From positions 40,286-104,285 of the IMG/VR virus record IMGVR_UViG_3300045941_000233: a stretch of DNA of 64,000 bases, one strand, 5' to 3'. Position 1 is the first letter of the stretch, and the number at the start of each line of letters is the position of its first letter. The DNA is from a virus. The position numbers and the translations under genes are program-made. The notes beneath the pieces were generated by a model. It saw nothing but the letters and a program-made list of their open reading frames with translations, did not search any database and was not told the origin of the DNA. Shown piece after piece: positions 42,319 through 52,191 of this stretch.

Positions 42319-42678
42319 ATGACCGAAAATCAAGCCATCCCGTTCGGCAATGTGCCGGCCGGCAATGAAATGGATTCTCTGTCTGGCATTCCGGACTCCC
42401 TCTTCAATGCCTTGCGGCACGCCATGAAGAACAGCGGCGGCCGATACGGAATCGCCGTCTTCACCCACGACGAAAACTGCAACGAAGTTCTTTTGAATTT
42501 CAATTACGGTCCGGCGTGGAGCGGCAAGTGTTTTCTGACCGCCTACGGTCTTTTCGTCGGCGAGTTTTTGAAGGTCACGCCAGGACTGATTAACGCGATC
42601 AACCGGACGACGGAAGCCGCGCAGTCGCCGCAGGCCAGCTTCGGACCGGCCCCGCCAGCGGAGATTCCGCCGCTATGA
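42319..42678 (+). CDS. Hypothetical protein
   Basis: 119 residues, no recognised domain. It has a short GRYGIAVFTHDENCNEVLLN segment and a Pro/Ala-rich end. The stop overlaps the cupin start by four bases. Confidence 0.55.
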   Translation: MTENQAIPFGNVPAGNEMDSLSGIPDSLFNALRHAMKNSGGRYGIAVFTHDENCNEVLLNFNYGPAWSGKCFLTAYGLFVGEFLKVTPGLINAINRTTEAAQSPQASFGPAPPAEIPPL

Positions 42679-43079
42679 CAGGGCCGGCCGCCAGACCAAT
42701 CGAAGTCGGATTAGGCACATGGATTGAAAAATCTTGGGGCTGGTTCCGGACACTGTTCCGCGACGATCAAGTCGAAATTGTCGAGGCCGAGATTGTCGCC
42801 GGCGGCTATAGCAGTCAGCACAAGCACCTATACAAGAGCAACACGTTCCAAGTGATAACCGGCGAGCTCGAAGTCCAGACCTATCCGGCGTCACTGAAGC
42901 CGACGAAGTACGTTCTGACGCCAACGGCCGATTCGATCACCATCCCGGCATTTGTTCCGCATAAGTTTTTCGCTCCGCAAGCCACGCGACTAATTGAAAC
43001 ATACGTCGCTTCGCAGCGCGGCCGCGCCATCGAGCCAGACGATATAGTCCGGTTCAGTGACGGGGGAATTAGGAAGTGA
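42675..43079 (+). CDS. Cupin-domain sugar enzyme-like protein
   Basis: 134 residues forming one cupin. GGYSSQHKHLYKSNTFQVITG supplies the HxH...E-type metal site, and VPHKFFAPQATRLIETY the second motif. It resembles phosphomannose isomerase-type cupins and dTDP-sugar isomerases. The likely role is sugar-nucleotide modification in the surrounding pathway (inference). Confidence 0.75.
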   Translation: MTGPAARPIEVGLGTWIEKSWGWFRTLFRDDQVEIVEAEIVAGGYSSQHKHLYKSNTFQVITGELEVQTYPASLKPTKYVLTPTADSITIPAFVPHKFFAPQATRLIETYVASQRGRAIEPDDIVRFSDGGIRK

Positions 43080-43864
43080 TTCCCGATTTTACTATTGTCG
43101 TCGCGATCGACCCGGCTCACCTTGCCGAGTTGCGCCTGTCCTATCCGACCTGGATCCGACACCATCCGGAACTGGCCGATAGGCCGATGGTCGTGATTTG
43201 CGACGGCGACAGACATCCAGACGGCGCGCCGGCCAGGCCCGGGGCAACGGTCGCATGGTGGGGAGCCATCGAGGATATTGTTTATCCGTTTCACCGCGGG
43301 AAAATCCACCCAATATTCGCGAGCAGCAGCGATCCGCAAATCAGCCAGCGGGAGAAGATGCTTTCGGCGTTTGTGTTGAAGGCGCCGCTCCGCGTCGATA
43401 CGCCGTGGTATCTGAAAATCGACACGGACTGCATCGCCACCGTCGGCGGCGACTGGGTTTATCCGGAATGGTTCGAACGCGAACCGGTTCTGATTGCCCC
43501 CGCGTGGGGCTACACAAAGCCGGGCAGCATGCTCGACAAGCTCGACGATTGGGCCGACTGCAATCCGGAGCTCGTTCTACGGCCCCCGCCGGCCCGCCGC
43601 GCCGTCGGCCAAATCGCCAAGCATCGCCGCATCATTTCCTATTGCATGTTTGGCCGGACGGACTGGACCCGGAATATTGCAAAACTGTGCGGCGATCGAC
43701 TGCCGGTCCCGAGCCAGGACACGTTTTTGTGGTACTGCGCCGAGCGGCTTGGCCATCTTTGGATGCCGGCAAAAATGAACGGCTGGCGGCATGTTGGCGG
43801 CGGCGGCCAGCGACTGAGAATCGCGGCGCAAGAGGCGATGAAGACCGAGGGGGTGACTGCATGA
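43076..43864 (+). CDS. Glycosyltransferase-like protein
   Basis: 262 residues. YLKIDTDCIATVGGDWVYPEW contains a DxD motif after a hydrophobic strand, and FVLKAPLRVDTPW precedes it. The family is not exactly identified; it looks like a GT-A fold enzyme. The start and the stop overlap both neighbours. Confidence 0.65.
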   Translation: MIPDFTIVVAIDPAHLAELRLSYPTWIRHHPELADRPMVVICDGDRHPDGAPARPGATVAWWGAIEDIVYPFHRGKIHPIFASSSDPQISQREKMLSAFVLKAPLRVDTPWYLKIDTDCIATVGGDWVYPEWFEREPVLIAPAWGYTKPGSMLDKLDDWADCNPELVLRPPPARRAVGQIAKHRRIISYCMFGRTDWTRNIAKLCGDRLPVPSQDTFLWYCAERLGHLWMPAKMNGWRHVGGGGQRLRIAAQEAMKTEGVTA

Positions 43865-44526
43865 GCATGGGAGACAGCGGTCGTTTTGTCGAAATCCTGG
43901 AAGCCCATTTCGGCCCCGGCGGCGGACGAATGCATACGGGCGTCGAAATCGGAACGCACCGCGGGGGACTGTCGGAAAGGCTCCTGCGCAAATTTCCTGC
44001 GCTGATGCTGTTCATGGTCGATTCTTATTGCGAACACGACAAAGAATCCGACTACCGCAAGACGGGCGACAAGTGCTCCCGTCTCAGCTACGACCAACAG
44101 CAAGAGCATTACAAGGTGGCCCTGCGGGTTACGTCATTTGCCGGACACCGCCGGACGATCTTGAAAATTCCGAGTTCTGAAGCAGCCTTTCGCATTCCAT
44201 GCCCGCGGCTGTCGTTCGCTTTCCTGGATGGATCCCACTCACTCCCAGACGTTCGGCACGACTGCTTGATCTGGTGGCCGCGAGTCGAAGCCGGCGGCAT
44301 TATGGGCGGCCACGATTACGGCCATCCGCGCTATGGCGGCGTCGAAGTTGCCGTGAAGGAATTTGCGGCCCGCGAGCAAGTGGAAATCAGGACGGCGGGA
44401 AGTTGCTGGTGGGCGGTGAAGCCTGACACGCTTGTTGCGGCCGCCGATTCCGGCAGCCTGCCATCTTTGGACATGGGAGTGCAGACGATTAACGTCGATT
44501 CTGGCGACGTTGACGATTTCGATTAA
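43861..44526 (+). CDS. Class I SAM methyltransferase (type 24)
   Basis: 221 residues. TGVEIGTHRGGLSERLL is the SAM-binding motif I and FLDGSHSLPDVRHDCLIWWP with GGIMGGHDYGHP is typical of the Methyltransf_24 family. Such enzymes methylate sugars or small molecules in glycan clusters. ATG 43861 overlaps the previous stop. Confidence 0.8.
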   Translation: MSMGDSGRFVEILEAHFGPGGGRMHTGVEIGTHRGGLSERLLRKFPALMLFMVDSYCEHDKESDYRKTGDKCSRLSYDQQQEHYKVALRVTSFAGHRRTILKIPSSEAAFRIPCPRLSFAFLDGSHSLPDVRHDCLIWWPRVEAGGIMGGHDYGHPRYGGVEVAVKEFAAREQVEIRTAGSCWWAVKPDTLVAAADSGSLPSLDMGVQTINVDSGDVDDFD

Positions 44527-44539
44527 AGGAGTTTTTGAG

Positions 44540-44959
44540 ATGAAAAATCAAAAAAAGGAAGCGCTTCGCAACGAGTCTATACACGATATCGACGAAGTGC
44601 TTTTTGAGGTTGGACGGTATGAGGCGATGAATCGCCGGCCGAATGAAACAGGCTACGACGTTTTCCCCATCATGCCGCAAGGGTGGTTTGGTCGATCGGT
44701 CGAAATGCTGCGCGAAAGCATCGGAGCCAGGAAAAGGCTTCCGGACTGCGGCGAAGCTATCTGGAAGTCGATCACCGACATTGCTTTTTCTGGCAACGAG
44801 GGCGATATCGATCGACTGATGCATGAGTTTCGGCTGTGGCTGATTTTTCAGCGCGGAAAAGTCACGTTCGGCAGTGGCCGCCGGCCGGAAACTTTCCCGG
44901 GAGAGGAATCGACATCGACAAGCGAAAGCAGTAGCAGCCTGACCATCAGCGAGGATTGA
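44540..44959 (+). CDS. Hypothetical protein with short Ser tail
   Basis: 139 residues, helical, from ATG 44540 with AAAGGAG 9 bp upstream. The end reads STSTSESSSSLTISED, another Ser/Thr-rich tail. Function unknown. Confidence 0.6.
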   Translation: MKNQKKEALRNESIHDIDEVLFEVGRYEAMNRRPNETGYDVFPIMPQGWFGRSVEMLRESIGARKRLPDCGEAIWKSITDIAFSGNEGDIDRLMHEFRLWLIFQRGKVTFGSGRRPETFPGEESTSTSESSSSLTISED

Positions 44960-44960
44960 T

Positions 44961-45722
44961 TTGCCGGAGACCGTTTTAGCTTCGATCATTAACTGGCGGC
45001 GGCCAGAAAACATCCACGCGCTGTTGACCCGCTACCGCGAGCAAACGGTTCCGCTGCATATCGTCCTGGTCGAGTGTTCGCCGGATTCGGAATTCGCGGC
45101 CCCGCCGGAAGCCGTCGCACTGGCCGACGTCGTAATCACAATCAACCGCAACCTGACGGCATGCTCCCGGTTCATTCCGCCGCTAATGATGCCGCAGTTT
45201 CGGTACACGTTCTTTGGCGTTGACGATCATCTCCCCGGCCGCCGGCACGTCGAATGCCTGCTGCGCTGTGCCGAGTCTCTTGGCGGAAGGTTTGCCACAA
45301 TCGGCCAGGACGGAAGATGCTTCCGGAATGGCGCTATCCACAAGCGGCGAGCCAGGCCCTATCCATCGACACCGCGGCCGATCGACGTCGTAACGAGCTC
45401 TGAATTGATGGAGACAAGGAACATCGCCGACGCGATCATTTTTCGCCAGCGATTGCGCGAGTACGAGGGCAGCGACGAATTCATCACGGAAGACGATTTG
45501 ATCCTTTGCATGGCCCTGCAAACGAAGCTGGCGGCGCCGTGCTACGTGACTCCGCAGCCAGGCGAAGACGAATGGTGGGCCGAAAAGCGACTGCCATCCG
45601 ACCACGCGCTGTCGGGACGGCCGAATCACATCGACAGACGGAATCAGATGATCCAGAAAATGACGGATCTTGGCTGGCGGTCGATGGTTCCGAAGAGCGA
45701 ATCAGGAGACGAAGGCGAATGA
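44961..45722 (+). CDS. GT2-like glycosyltransferase
   Basis: 253 residues with a TTG start. LASIINWRRPENIHALLTRY and the following HIVLVECSPDSE match the GT-A N-terminal strand-loop of family 2. FFGVDDHLPGRRH contains the DxD-like acid pair. The product end overlaps the aminotransferase start. Confidence 0.65.
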   Translation: MPETVLASIINWRRPENIHALLTRYREQTVPLHIVLVECSPDSEFAAPPEAVALADVVITINRNLTACSRFIPPLMMPQFRYTFFGVDDHLPGRRHVECLLRCAESLGGRFATIGQDGRCFRNGAIHKRRARPYPSTPRPIDVVTSSELMETRNIADAIIFRQRLREYEGSDEFITEDDLILCMALQTKLAAPCYVTPQPGEDEWWAEKRLPSDHALSGRPNHIDRRNQMIQKMTDLGWRSMVPKSESGDEGE

Positions 45723-46825
45723 GCGAGCCAGTGCTGGTCAAAGACCGCAGATTCATTCCAGTTGCCAAGCCCTGGATTACGGACTGTGAGATAGAGGCGG
45801 CAAGCAAGGTCGTTCGATCTGGCTGGATTTCGGCCGGCCAGCAAGTCGAGGAATTCGAGCATGAATTCGCGGCGGCCCACGGCAAAAGATACGGGGTCGC
45901 GTGCAACAGCGGGACTACAGCGCTGCAGTTGGCCATCACGGCCGCCGGAGTTGAGGCCGGCGATCGTGTCGCATGCCCAACAATGACGATGGTGGCCTGC
46001 CCAAACGCCATCATTTCCGCCGGCGGCAATCCATTTTTGCTTGACTCCGTGCCGGGCTCCGGATGCATGGACCTGGACGAAATTCCAGCCCGTCGATATC
46101 GGCCGAAGGCCATTTTGTATGTTCACCTTTACGGGGTGCCGGTCGAGTTTGACGCTGACACTTGGATTGCGAAGGCGATCGAGGACTGCGCAGAAGCACA
46201 CTACGGCAGTTTCGAAAACGGCTCACCGGTTGGCAGCCGCGGCGACTTTGCTTGTTTTTCGTTTTTCGCCAACAAGATCATTGCATGCGGCGAAGGCGGC
46301 ATGGTCCTGACGAACAGCGCCGAAGATGCCGAACGAATGCGAGGGCTCCGCGCCCATGCATTCACCAAAGGCGAGCACTTCCACCACCGCGAGCACGCCT
46401 TGGGTGTTCGCATGACCGACATGCAAGCGGCAATCGGACTTTCCCAGCACCGACGGCGGGAACAGATAATCCAGCGGCGGCGCCGGATTTTCAGGCAGTA
46501 CATGGCCGGCCCTTGGCCGGATTGGGTCCGGTTTCAGTGGCGAACTCCCGGCTCTGCCGATTGGGTTTTCCCTATTTTGGTTCGCGAAGGCTTCGGACTG
46601 ACTCGCGACATGGTTCGCCAGCATCTCGGTTCGGCTGGAATAGAAACGCGATCATGGTTTAAGCCGATGCATCGGCAGCCGCACCTAAAGCGGTTCGCAG
46701 ACGGAGAGCTCTTTCCAGTTGCCGACGATCTTGCACGGCGCGGCTTGTATTTGCCTATTTATCCGGAAATGACGGACGATGACGTTTCCTATGTCATCGA
46801 AACCGTTGCAGCCATTCGCGCGTAG
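45719..46825 (+). CDS. DegT/DnrJ/EryC1 aminotransferase, perosamine synthase-like
   Basis: 368 residues. Shows the family order: KPWITDCEIEAASKVVRSGW, CNSGTTALQLAI (PLP phosphate site), EDCAEAHYG, and FFANKIIACGEGGM with the PLP lysine K186. The YLPIYPEMTDDDV end is typical. With the gmd product GDP-4-keto-6-deoxymannose it could make GDP-perosamine; other 4-keto sugars are possible. The ATG overlaps the preceding stop. Confidence 0.9.
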   Translation: MSEPVLVKDRRFIPVAKPWITDCEIEAASKVVRSGWISAGQQVEEFEHEFAAAHGKRYGVACNSGTTALQLAITAAGVEAGDRVACPTMTMVACPNAIISAGGNPFLLDSVPGSGCMDLDEIPARRYRPKAILYVHLYGVPVEFDADTWIAKAIEDCAEAHYGSFENGSPVGSRGDFACFSFFANKIIACGEGGMVLTNSAEDAERMRGLRAHAFTKGEHFHHREHALGVRMTDMQAAIGLSQHRRREQIIQRRRRIFRQYMAGPWPDWVRFQWRTPGSADWVFPILVREGFGLTRDMVRQHLGSAGIETRSWFKPMHRQPHLKRFADGELFPVADDLARRGLYLPIYPEMTDDDVSYVIETVAAIRA

Positions 46826-47558
46826 CGCGCAGTATTACGACCAAATCTATTCCGGCGGACGGAAGCGGAACTACTCGCGCGAAGTTGACGTCATCGCGTC
46901 GTTTTTTGGTGAACTGCAGACCAACGGCCGACAGATAGTCGATTGGGGGTGCGGGACCGGTGAGCATCTTTCCCGCTGGCCGGCAGCGGCCCCCGGCTGG
47001 CAGGCTTCCGGCTTCGATCCATCCGACGGCATGGTTCAAATCTGCCAGCGAAAGGGCCTGGACGTTTATCACGGCGACATTTGCTCGACGCTGCCATGTC
47101 ACGGGCTGGCGCCGGCGGCCGTGCAGACGTGCTTGTTTGGCGCTTTTGGTTATGCTGCCGCCGGCCCGGACTCCCGCGGCATGAACGCGGCCCTCGATAA
47201 CGTGAAATGGTGGGCGGCTTCCGGCGGGCTGTTCATTCTCGACGTCGTGAATTATTTGGCCGCCGCTTGTCATCTTCGATCGCAAGATTGTTATCAGTGT
47301 CCGGAACTGCGCCGCACGTTCCGCAAGCGGTTCGATCTGGAAGAATCTCTGCTGCATTATGAAATCGAGTACGAGCCGGCCAATGCGGCTTCTTTCGTGG
47401 AATCGCACGTCATGCGCGCCTTCACTCCGCGCGAGCTCCGCCAGGCCCTGCGGCTGAATGGGTTTGACGTTTTGCATTGCTTCGATCCAGAATCCGCGCA
47501 GATGTCGAAGCCGGGGCCGGAGAGCTTCTATTTCATGCTGGTAGCGCGGAAGCGATGA
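46779..47558 (+). CDS. Class I SAM methyltransferase
   Basis: 259 residues. IVDWGCGTGEHLSRW is motif I of SAM methyltransferases; GFDPSDGMVQICQRKGLDVYHGD and LFILDVVNYLAAACH follow in type-11 order. FTPRELRQALRLNGFDVLH ends the fold. Overlaps the aminotransferase by 47 bases; ATG 46791 is an alternative start. Probably methylates a sugar or precursor. Confidence 0.8.
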   Translation: MTFPMSSKPLQPFARSAQYYDQIYSGGRKRNYSREVDVIASFFGELQTNGRQIVDWGCGTGEHLSRWPAAAPGWQASGFDPSDGMVQICQRKGLDVYHGDICSTLPCHGLAPAAVQTCLFGAFGYAAAGPDSRGMNAALDNVKWWAASGGLFILDVVNYLAAACHLRSQDCYQCPELRRTFRKRFDLEESLLHYEIEYEPANAASFVESHVMRAFTPRELRQALRLNGFDVLHCFDPESAQMSKPGPESFYFMLVARKR

Positions 47559-47755
47559 CCGATTTCGATATTCAGGCGACGATCAAGCGCATCATTGCCC
47601 TATACCGCGAGCGCGGCTTGGAGCGGACGCGCGACGATATCGTCAAATACTCAAAGTCAATCGCCAAAAAGAACAAGATTTCCGAGACAAAGGCGCTGTT
47701 GGCGATCGAAAGGGATTTACTCGACGACAACCCGAAGCCGGAGAAGTGGGACTAG
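47555..47755 (+). CDS. Small hypothetical protein
   Basis: 66 residues, helical (TIKRIIALYRERGLERTRDD). The start overlaps the previous stop by four bases and the stop is directly followed by the next ATG. Perhaps a partner of the winged-helix protein behind it. Confidence 0.55.
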   Translation: MTDFDIQATIKRIIALYRERGLERTRDDIVKYSKSIAKKNKISETKALLAIERDLLDDNPKPEKWD

Positions 47756-48652
47756 ATGGACGAAGCTGTTAAGACAGTGACCGCCGACGATCTGACGCCA
47801 GAGATGCGAAAGGTGATGAGAATCCTTCATGGCGGACAGCGAACGATAGTATCCATCGCCCGCGAGCTCGGCTGCCAATATCGAATCTCTGACGCCAGCG
47901 TTCGCCGGTTGAGAGATATCGGGCTTATCGAAATCGGCGAGCGGGAGATTGTTTCGCTGACTGAAGCCGGCCGCGGATTTGACCTTCAAACTTCAACCAG
48001 CAAAAAGCTTCAGAATCTGACATTCAACGCCGGAATGATGCCGAAGCAGATTGAGGCGGCCGAAAAGAAACTGGAAAGAAAGATCAACAGGGAGATAGCC
48101 CGGGCTCACAGGCGAAAAGTCGGCTTAATAGAAGAACTGGACAGGGGATTCGTCACGTCCCCGTCGATGCCTGAACTTCCTGACGATTTCGTTCAGACGG
48201 CGGCCGAAGAGTGCCGGATTGCCATCCGCCGCGGGAATTTCGATTCGCTGCACGAACTGGCCGAGGATTTCCGCGAGCGATGGGACCGGATTCGGCTGGC
48301 CATGTCGCCGCTGGCGAAGAAGCCGATTGGACTCAGGCTGGCGACTTATCTCAGCGAGTGCCAGCACCCCGACACCGGGAAATTGATCGACGTGCGGATT
48401 GTTAATGCCGTCGAAAAGGTATGTCCGGCCACGCTTGGTTCGGTTCTGGAAAATTGGCCGAATGCGTTCGCCGGCCAGGCCAACGTCGGCCAGCTAATGA
48501 TCGAATTGCTTGGCAAAGTCCTGTTGAGTGCCGGGCTCATCGACAGCGAAGAACACGACCGGCGCATGACCGATTCCGGCCTGAAGGACATACTTCGCCG
48601 CAAGAAACACCGCAAGCAGTGCGAGGAAGAATTGCGCTATGCCGTTGCTTAG
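47756..48652 (+). CDS. Winged-helix DNA-binding-like protein
   Basis: 298 residues. Residues 15-75 form a wHTH: MRKVMRILHGGQRTIVSIA, SDASVRRLRDIGLIEIGE. A coiled coil (about 100-125) and a helical C-terminal domain follow. It could regulate this late operon or process a phage signal. The family is not identified. Confidence 0.65.
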   Translation: MDEAVKTVTADDLTPEMRKVMRILHGGQRTIVSIARELGCQYRISDASVRRLRDIGLIEIGEREIVSLTEAGRGFDLQTSTSKKLQNLTFNAGMMPKQIEAAEKKLERKINREIARAHRRKVGLIEELDRGFVTSPSMPELPDDFVQTAAEECRIAIRRGNFDSLHELAEDFRERWDRIRLAMSPLAKKPIGLRLATYLSECQHPDTGKLIDVRIVNAVEKVCPATLGSVLENWPNAFAGQANVGQLMIELLGKVLLSAGLIDSEEHDRRMTDSGLKDILRRKKHRKQCEEELRYAVA

Positions 48653-49454
48653 CCAGGACTTTGACGCCGACCTGACGGCTATCACGGTTGGCCTGTCGCG
48701 CGACTACAAAGGGCCGCCCTACGCTTTTTCGCGGTGGGCCGACGGCGAATGGGCTGTGGCGTTTGGGAAGTACCATTACGCCCAGTCCGACGGCTGGCAA
48801 TGGAAAGACGGGCACCGCAATTTGCTTTCCGATTGCCTACTGGACTCGCTGGCTTATTGCGACCCTGGATGGTATGTCGGCATTACGTGCGAGCCACATC
48901 ACCCGCAGATTCACGCCGATCTTTTGAAGTACGTCAACGTGCCGCCGGAGCAACTGACGTTCGCCGAAGTCTTTATTTTTGCCAATTATTGGCGGTGGGC
49001 GCAGATTGATATCGCCGGCTGCCTGACCGTCGGCCCGGGCGGCGACTTCAATGTCCCAGACAATGGCGTCGAAACCGGCTGGCTGTGGCACGATCTGGCC
49101 GAAGAGATGATCGAGGAAGCCGGCGGACCGATCCTGGTTGCCGCCGGACCGCTGTCGAATGCCATTATTTACGAGTATTGGCGCCGCAGTGCTCACCGGC
49201 CGGCCTGTCGGCAAGTGATTCTGGACGTCGGCAGTGCCTTGCGGCTTACCAAGCGATCGAGGGCCGCCCCTGGCCCATACCGGGTCGTCGGCGACAGGCT
49301 GGTTCGCGTCCGCGGCCGCCGTAGCAGCATCACGCGCGAATATCAGCGGATGGAGCGGCCGGCGGCCAAGTGGCGCCCCGGCTGGAAATTGAAGCCCGGC
49401 GAGCAGCCCGGCATTCCCGGGTATGAATTGACGGATTCCGAGGGCGAGCCGTAG
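48639..49454 (+). CDS. GT-D type putative glycosyltransferase (DUF1792-like)
   Basis: 271 residues. AFSRWADGEWAVAFG matches the R-x-x-D-G-E signature of DUF1792/GT-D enzymes, and GPILVAAGPLSNAII with VILDVGSALR matches the C-terminal half. The last 60 residues are basic and Pro-rich (ITREYQRMERPAAKWRPG). Proposed role: sugar transfer to a growing glycan. Confidence 0.65.
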   Translation: MPLLSQDFDADLTAITVGLSRDYKGPPYAFSRWADGEWAVAFGKYHYAQSDGWQWKDGHRNLLSDCLLDSLAYCDPGWYVGITCEPHHPQIHADLLKYVNVPPEQLTFAEVFIFANYWRWAQIDIAGCLTVGPGGDFNVPDNGVETGWLWHDLAEEMIEEAGGPILVAAGPLSNAIIYEYWRRSAHRPACRQVILDVGSALRLTKRSRAAPGPYRVVGDRLVRVRGRRSSITREYQRMERPAAKWRPGWKLKPGEQPGIPGYELTDSEGEP

Positions 49455-49463
49455 CGTTCGGAC

Positions 49464-50588
49464 ATGGAAGTCGGCGGCCCTTATTCTGCTTTGAAGGTTT
49501 TCCACCACAGAGACCGGCTGGAACAGCTAAAGCGCGGCGAGCAGATCGTCCCGACGCAGCTTCAGATAATTCTCAGCGACCTTTGCAACCACGATTGCAG
49601 CTTTTGTTCGTATCGATGGTCCGGATACACGTCGAACGAGCTTTTTACCGCCGGCGCCGAGCTCGCCGCGTTTGGGACCAATAACCCAAACCGGATGCTG
49701 CCTTACGAGAAAGTGATCGAAGTTCTGGACGACTGCCAGGAGATGGGCGTTCAGGCGATCCAGTACACCGGCGGCGGCGAGCCGACGGTTCACCCCAAAC
49801 ACCGCGAGCTATTCCAGGCGACGATCGACCGCGGCCTGCAGTTTGCGCTAGTGTCCAACGGCGCCATTTTCCGGAAGGCGTCCGCCGACGTTCGATCGAC
49901 CGTCGATTTGCTGCTGGAAGCGGCTTGGGTGCGGTTTTCGATCGACGCCGGCAATTCGAACACCTACTCCGCCATCCGCCGCATACCGAAAACAATATTC
50001 AGGCAGGTAATCGACAACATTCAATCACTCGTTGACGCCAAGGCTGCCGCCGGCCGCGGTCCGATCATCGGAATCGGGTTTGTCGTCACAAAGGAAAACT
50101 GGCGCGAAGCGGCTCAGGCGGCCGAGCTCGCGAAGACGATTGGCGCCGACAATATTCGCATCAGCGCCGTTTTTCAGCCGGACGACGACGCCTATTTTCG
50201 GGACTTTCATCTCAATGCGGCCGCCGCGTGCCGTGAGGCCACAAAATTCGCCGACGCGAGCTTTGCTGTCTTCAATCGATTCTCGGACCGGCTAGAGGAT
50301 CTTCACGACAAGCACCCCGACTACTCGTTTTGCGGCTATCAGCAATTCAATTGCTACCTGGGCGGAGACATGTCCGTGTACCGGTGTTGCAACACGGCCT
50401 ATTCGCTGCACGGTCTCATCGGTTCGATCAAGGATCAACGATTCAAGGATTTGTGGGCGTCCGAAGTGAAGCGGCGAAAGATTGGCGACTTTGACGCCAG
50501 CGGCTGTCCGAGATGTATGTTCAATCGCGTCAATAAGACGATCAACTACGCGCTTGGCGAAAAGGCTGAGCATACGGCTTTCGTATGA
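49464..50588 (+). CDS. Radical SAM protein, MoaA-like
   Basis: 374 residues. C41-N-H-D-C45-S-F-C48 is the CxxxCxxC [4Fe-4S] site and TGGGEPT the SAM-binding motif. The C-terminal region has FCGYQQFNCY, YRCCN and SGCPRCMF, i.e. a SPASM-like auxiliary Cys cluster. The enzyme likely modifies a peptide or sugar by radical chemistry. It follows the GT-D gene and its stop overlaps the next start. Confidence 0.85.
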   Translation: MEVGGPYSALKVFHHRDRLEQLKRGEQIVPTQLQIILSDLCNHDCSFCSYRWSGYTSNELFTAGAELAAFGTNNPNRMLPYEKVIEVLDDCQEMGVQAIQYTGGGEPTVHPKHRELFQATIDRGLQFALVSNGAIFRKASADVRSTVDLLLEAAWVRFSIDAGNSNTYSAIRRIPKTIFRQVIDNIQSLVDAKAAAGRGPIIGIGFVVTKENWREAAQAAELAKTIGADNIRISAVFQPDDDAYFRDFHLNAAAACREATKFADASFAVFNRFSDRLEDLHDKHPDYSFCGYQQFNCYLGGDMSVYRCCNTAYSLHGLIGSIKDQRFKDLWASEVKRRKIGDFDASGCPRCMFNRVNKTINYALGEKAEHTAFV

Positions 50589-51430
50589 CGATTTACCTGA
50601 ATCCAGAAATACGATCCGGCTTGGGCGAAGATACGTTCTGGACTTGGGCCGCGAGGGAATTCCCCGGGGCGACATTCGATAGTCCGCCGGGCCGCCCGCT
50701 TAACGCCGACGAAGTTGTGCTGCAATACAGCACGCTTGGACATCCACAAAACGCCGACGACAACACGGTCGCGCTGCTTTGGGAACTTCACCCCGAGATG
50801 CGATTGCAACTCGACAGTCAGGAGTGGAACGAAGTTATCGAGCGGACCGAGCTATGTGCCGCCGGCTGCCATCGTCGCGCCGTCTCCACCCGTTTCGCTG
50901 TGCCTTTTTATGAGCGATTCGGCAAGGTCGATATCCTGCCGATTGGCGTGGACTGCGATCTATTCCAGCCACAACCGGAAAACGTCAGGCAGGCAACACG
51001 GCTCTTGTCTTGTGTTCCGAACGACGCCCGCGTCGGCTTCTGGATGGGCACCAATCACCGCATGAAGGGCAGCGATCGGCTAGTCCAGTATGCCCGCGAC
51101 AATCCGGACATTTTCTGGATCGTCGTTTGGAAGTCGAAGCGCGAGCGCGGCGAGGCGCCGGTCAATTCAAAGGAATACGTTCATGTCACCCAGGACGTGC
51201 TTGCTGGGCTGATGGCCTGCTCTGATTTCCTGCTGGCCACTGGCCGTCTGCGGCCCTGGTTCATGGTCGAGTGGGAGGCGATGGCCGCCGGCTTGCCGGT
51301 TGTCGATCTGAGCGGCCTGGAACGCGAATTCGCGCCGTCGGCAAATCCGCGACAGCAAGTGATTGAGCTTGGCTGGGACCGGAAGACGGCAAGGGAAACC
51401 TGGCTGAAATATTTGGGAATTCAAGGATGA
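50585..51430 (+). CDS. GT-B glycosyltransferase (GT4-like)
   Basis: 281 residues. ILPIGVDCDLFQPQP is the linker of GT4 enzymes; GFWMGTNHRMKGSDRL starts the C-terminal domain and VEWEAMAAGLPVVDLSGL contains the E-x7-E-like donor-binding motif. Transfers a nucleotide-activated sugar with retention. Overlaps both neighbours. Confidence 0.8.
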   Translation: MTIYLNPEIRSGLGEDTFWTWAAREFPGATFDSPPGRPLNADEVVLQYSTLGHPQNADDNTVALLWELHPEMRLQLDSQEWNEVIERTELCAAGCHRRAVSTRFAVPFYERFGKVDILPIGVDCDLFQPQPENVRQATRLLSCVPNDARVGFWMGTNHRMKGSDRLVQYARDNPDIFWIVVWKSKRERGEAPVNSKEYVHVTQDVLAGLMACSDFLLATGRLRPWFMVEWEAMAAGLPVVDLSGLEREFAPSANPRQQVIELGWDRKTARETWLKYLGIQG

Positions 51431-52191
51431 CATACCGCCCGCGCATCTCCATTGCCGCCCTGATTTACCGCTCGACACGGTTCGCCGATTCGGTTTACGC
51501 ATCGCTTCAGGAATTCACGCCATGGCTTCAGGATCCAGAGGCGCGTACCCGGTTTTTCTTTGTCCTGAACGATCCAGAAAAGGGCCTGCTTGGCCACATC
51601 ATGCAAAAGGGCTATCCGTGGGTTATGCACCACGTCCCGAAGCCCTGGCTGACTGAGGATGAGCTCTTCGCGCAGGGCTACGGCACCCCCGAGTACATTT
51701 CGCGCGTTTATCGGGCGTGGAATCACGCCATCATGCACGGCGACGAAATTTGCGTCCTGGTGAATAGCGACCACATTTTTTCGCCGAACTGGCTAGAAAA
51801 CCTGATTCGGCCGCTGCTTGAAAACCCGCGGCAGTTGGTTTGCTCTCAGGCGATCGAGCTCCCGGGCTTCAACGGCGCCTGGCCGGTCGATTTCGGCCGA
51901 AAACTCGACACGTTCCGCAAGGATGAATTCCTGGAATTCGTCGAAGCAAACAAGCAGCCGGGAGTCGTGCGGCCGAGCGGGGTCTATATGCCGGTGGCGT
52001 TCTATCGCCACTTTGCCATCGGCGCCGGCCTGTACCCGGAAGGCAACCTGCACGGCGGACGGTACGACAAGATTGCCAAATTCGGCGATGCCGCGTTTTT
52101 TGAAAGAATGGAAGAAAAATACAATATCCAGCACGTTACAGCGATGGACTCCATAGTCTATCACTTTCGAGAGGCTGAGAGGCTGGAATGA
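51427..52191 (+). CDS. GT2-like glycosyltransferase
   Basis: 254 residues. RISIAALIYRSTRFADSVYA opens the domain; CVLVNSDHIFSPNWLENLI is the GT2 DxD region (here NSDH). GAGLYPEGNLHGGRYDKIA follows. The stop overlaps the HNH gene's start, so the HNH start is coupled to it. Confidence 0.75.
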   Translation: MTYRPRISIAALIYRSTRFADSVYASLQEFTPWLQDPEARTRFFFVLNDPEKGLLGHIMQKGYPWVMHHVPKPWLTEDELFAQGYGTPEYISRVYRAWNHAIMHGDEICVLVNSDHIFSPNWLENLIRPLLENPRQLVCSQAIELPGFNGAWPVDFGRKLDTFRKDEFLEFVEANKQPGVVRPSGVYMPVAFYRHFAIGAGLYPEGNLHGGRYDKIAKFGDAAFFERMEEKYNIQHVTAMDSIVYHFREAERLE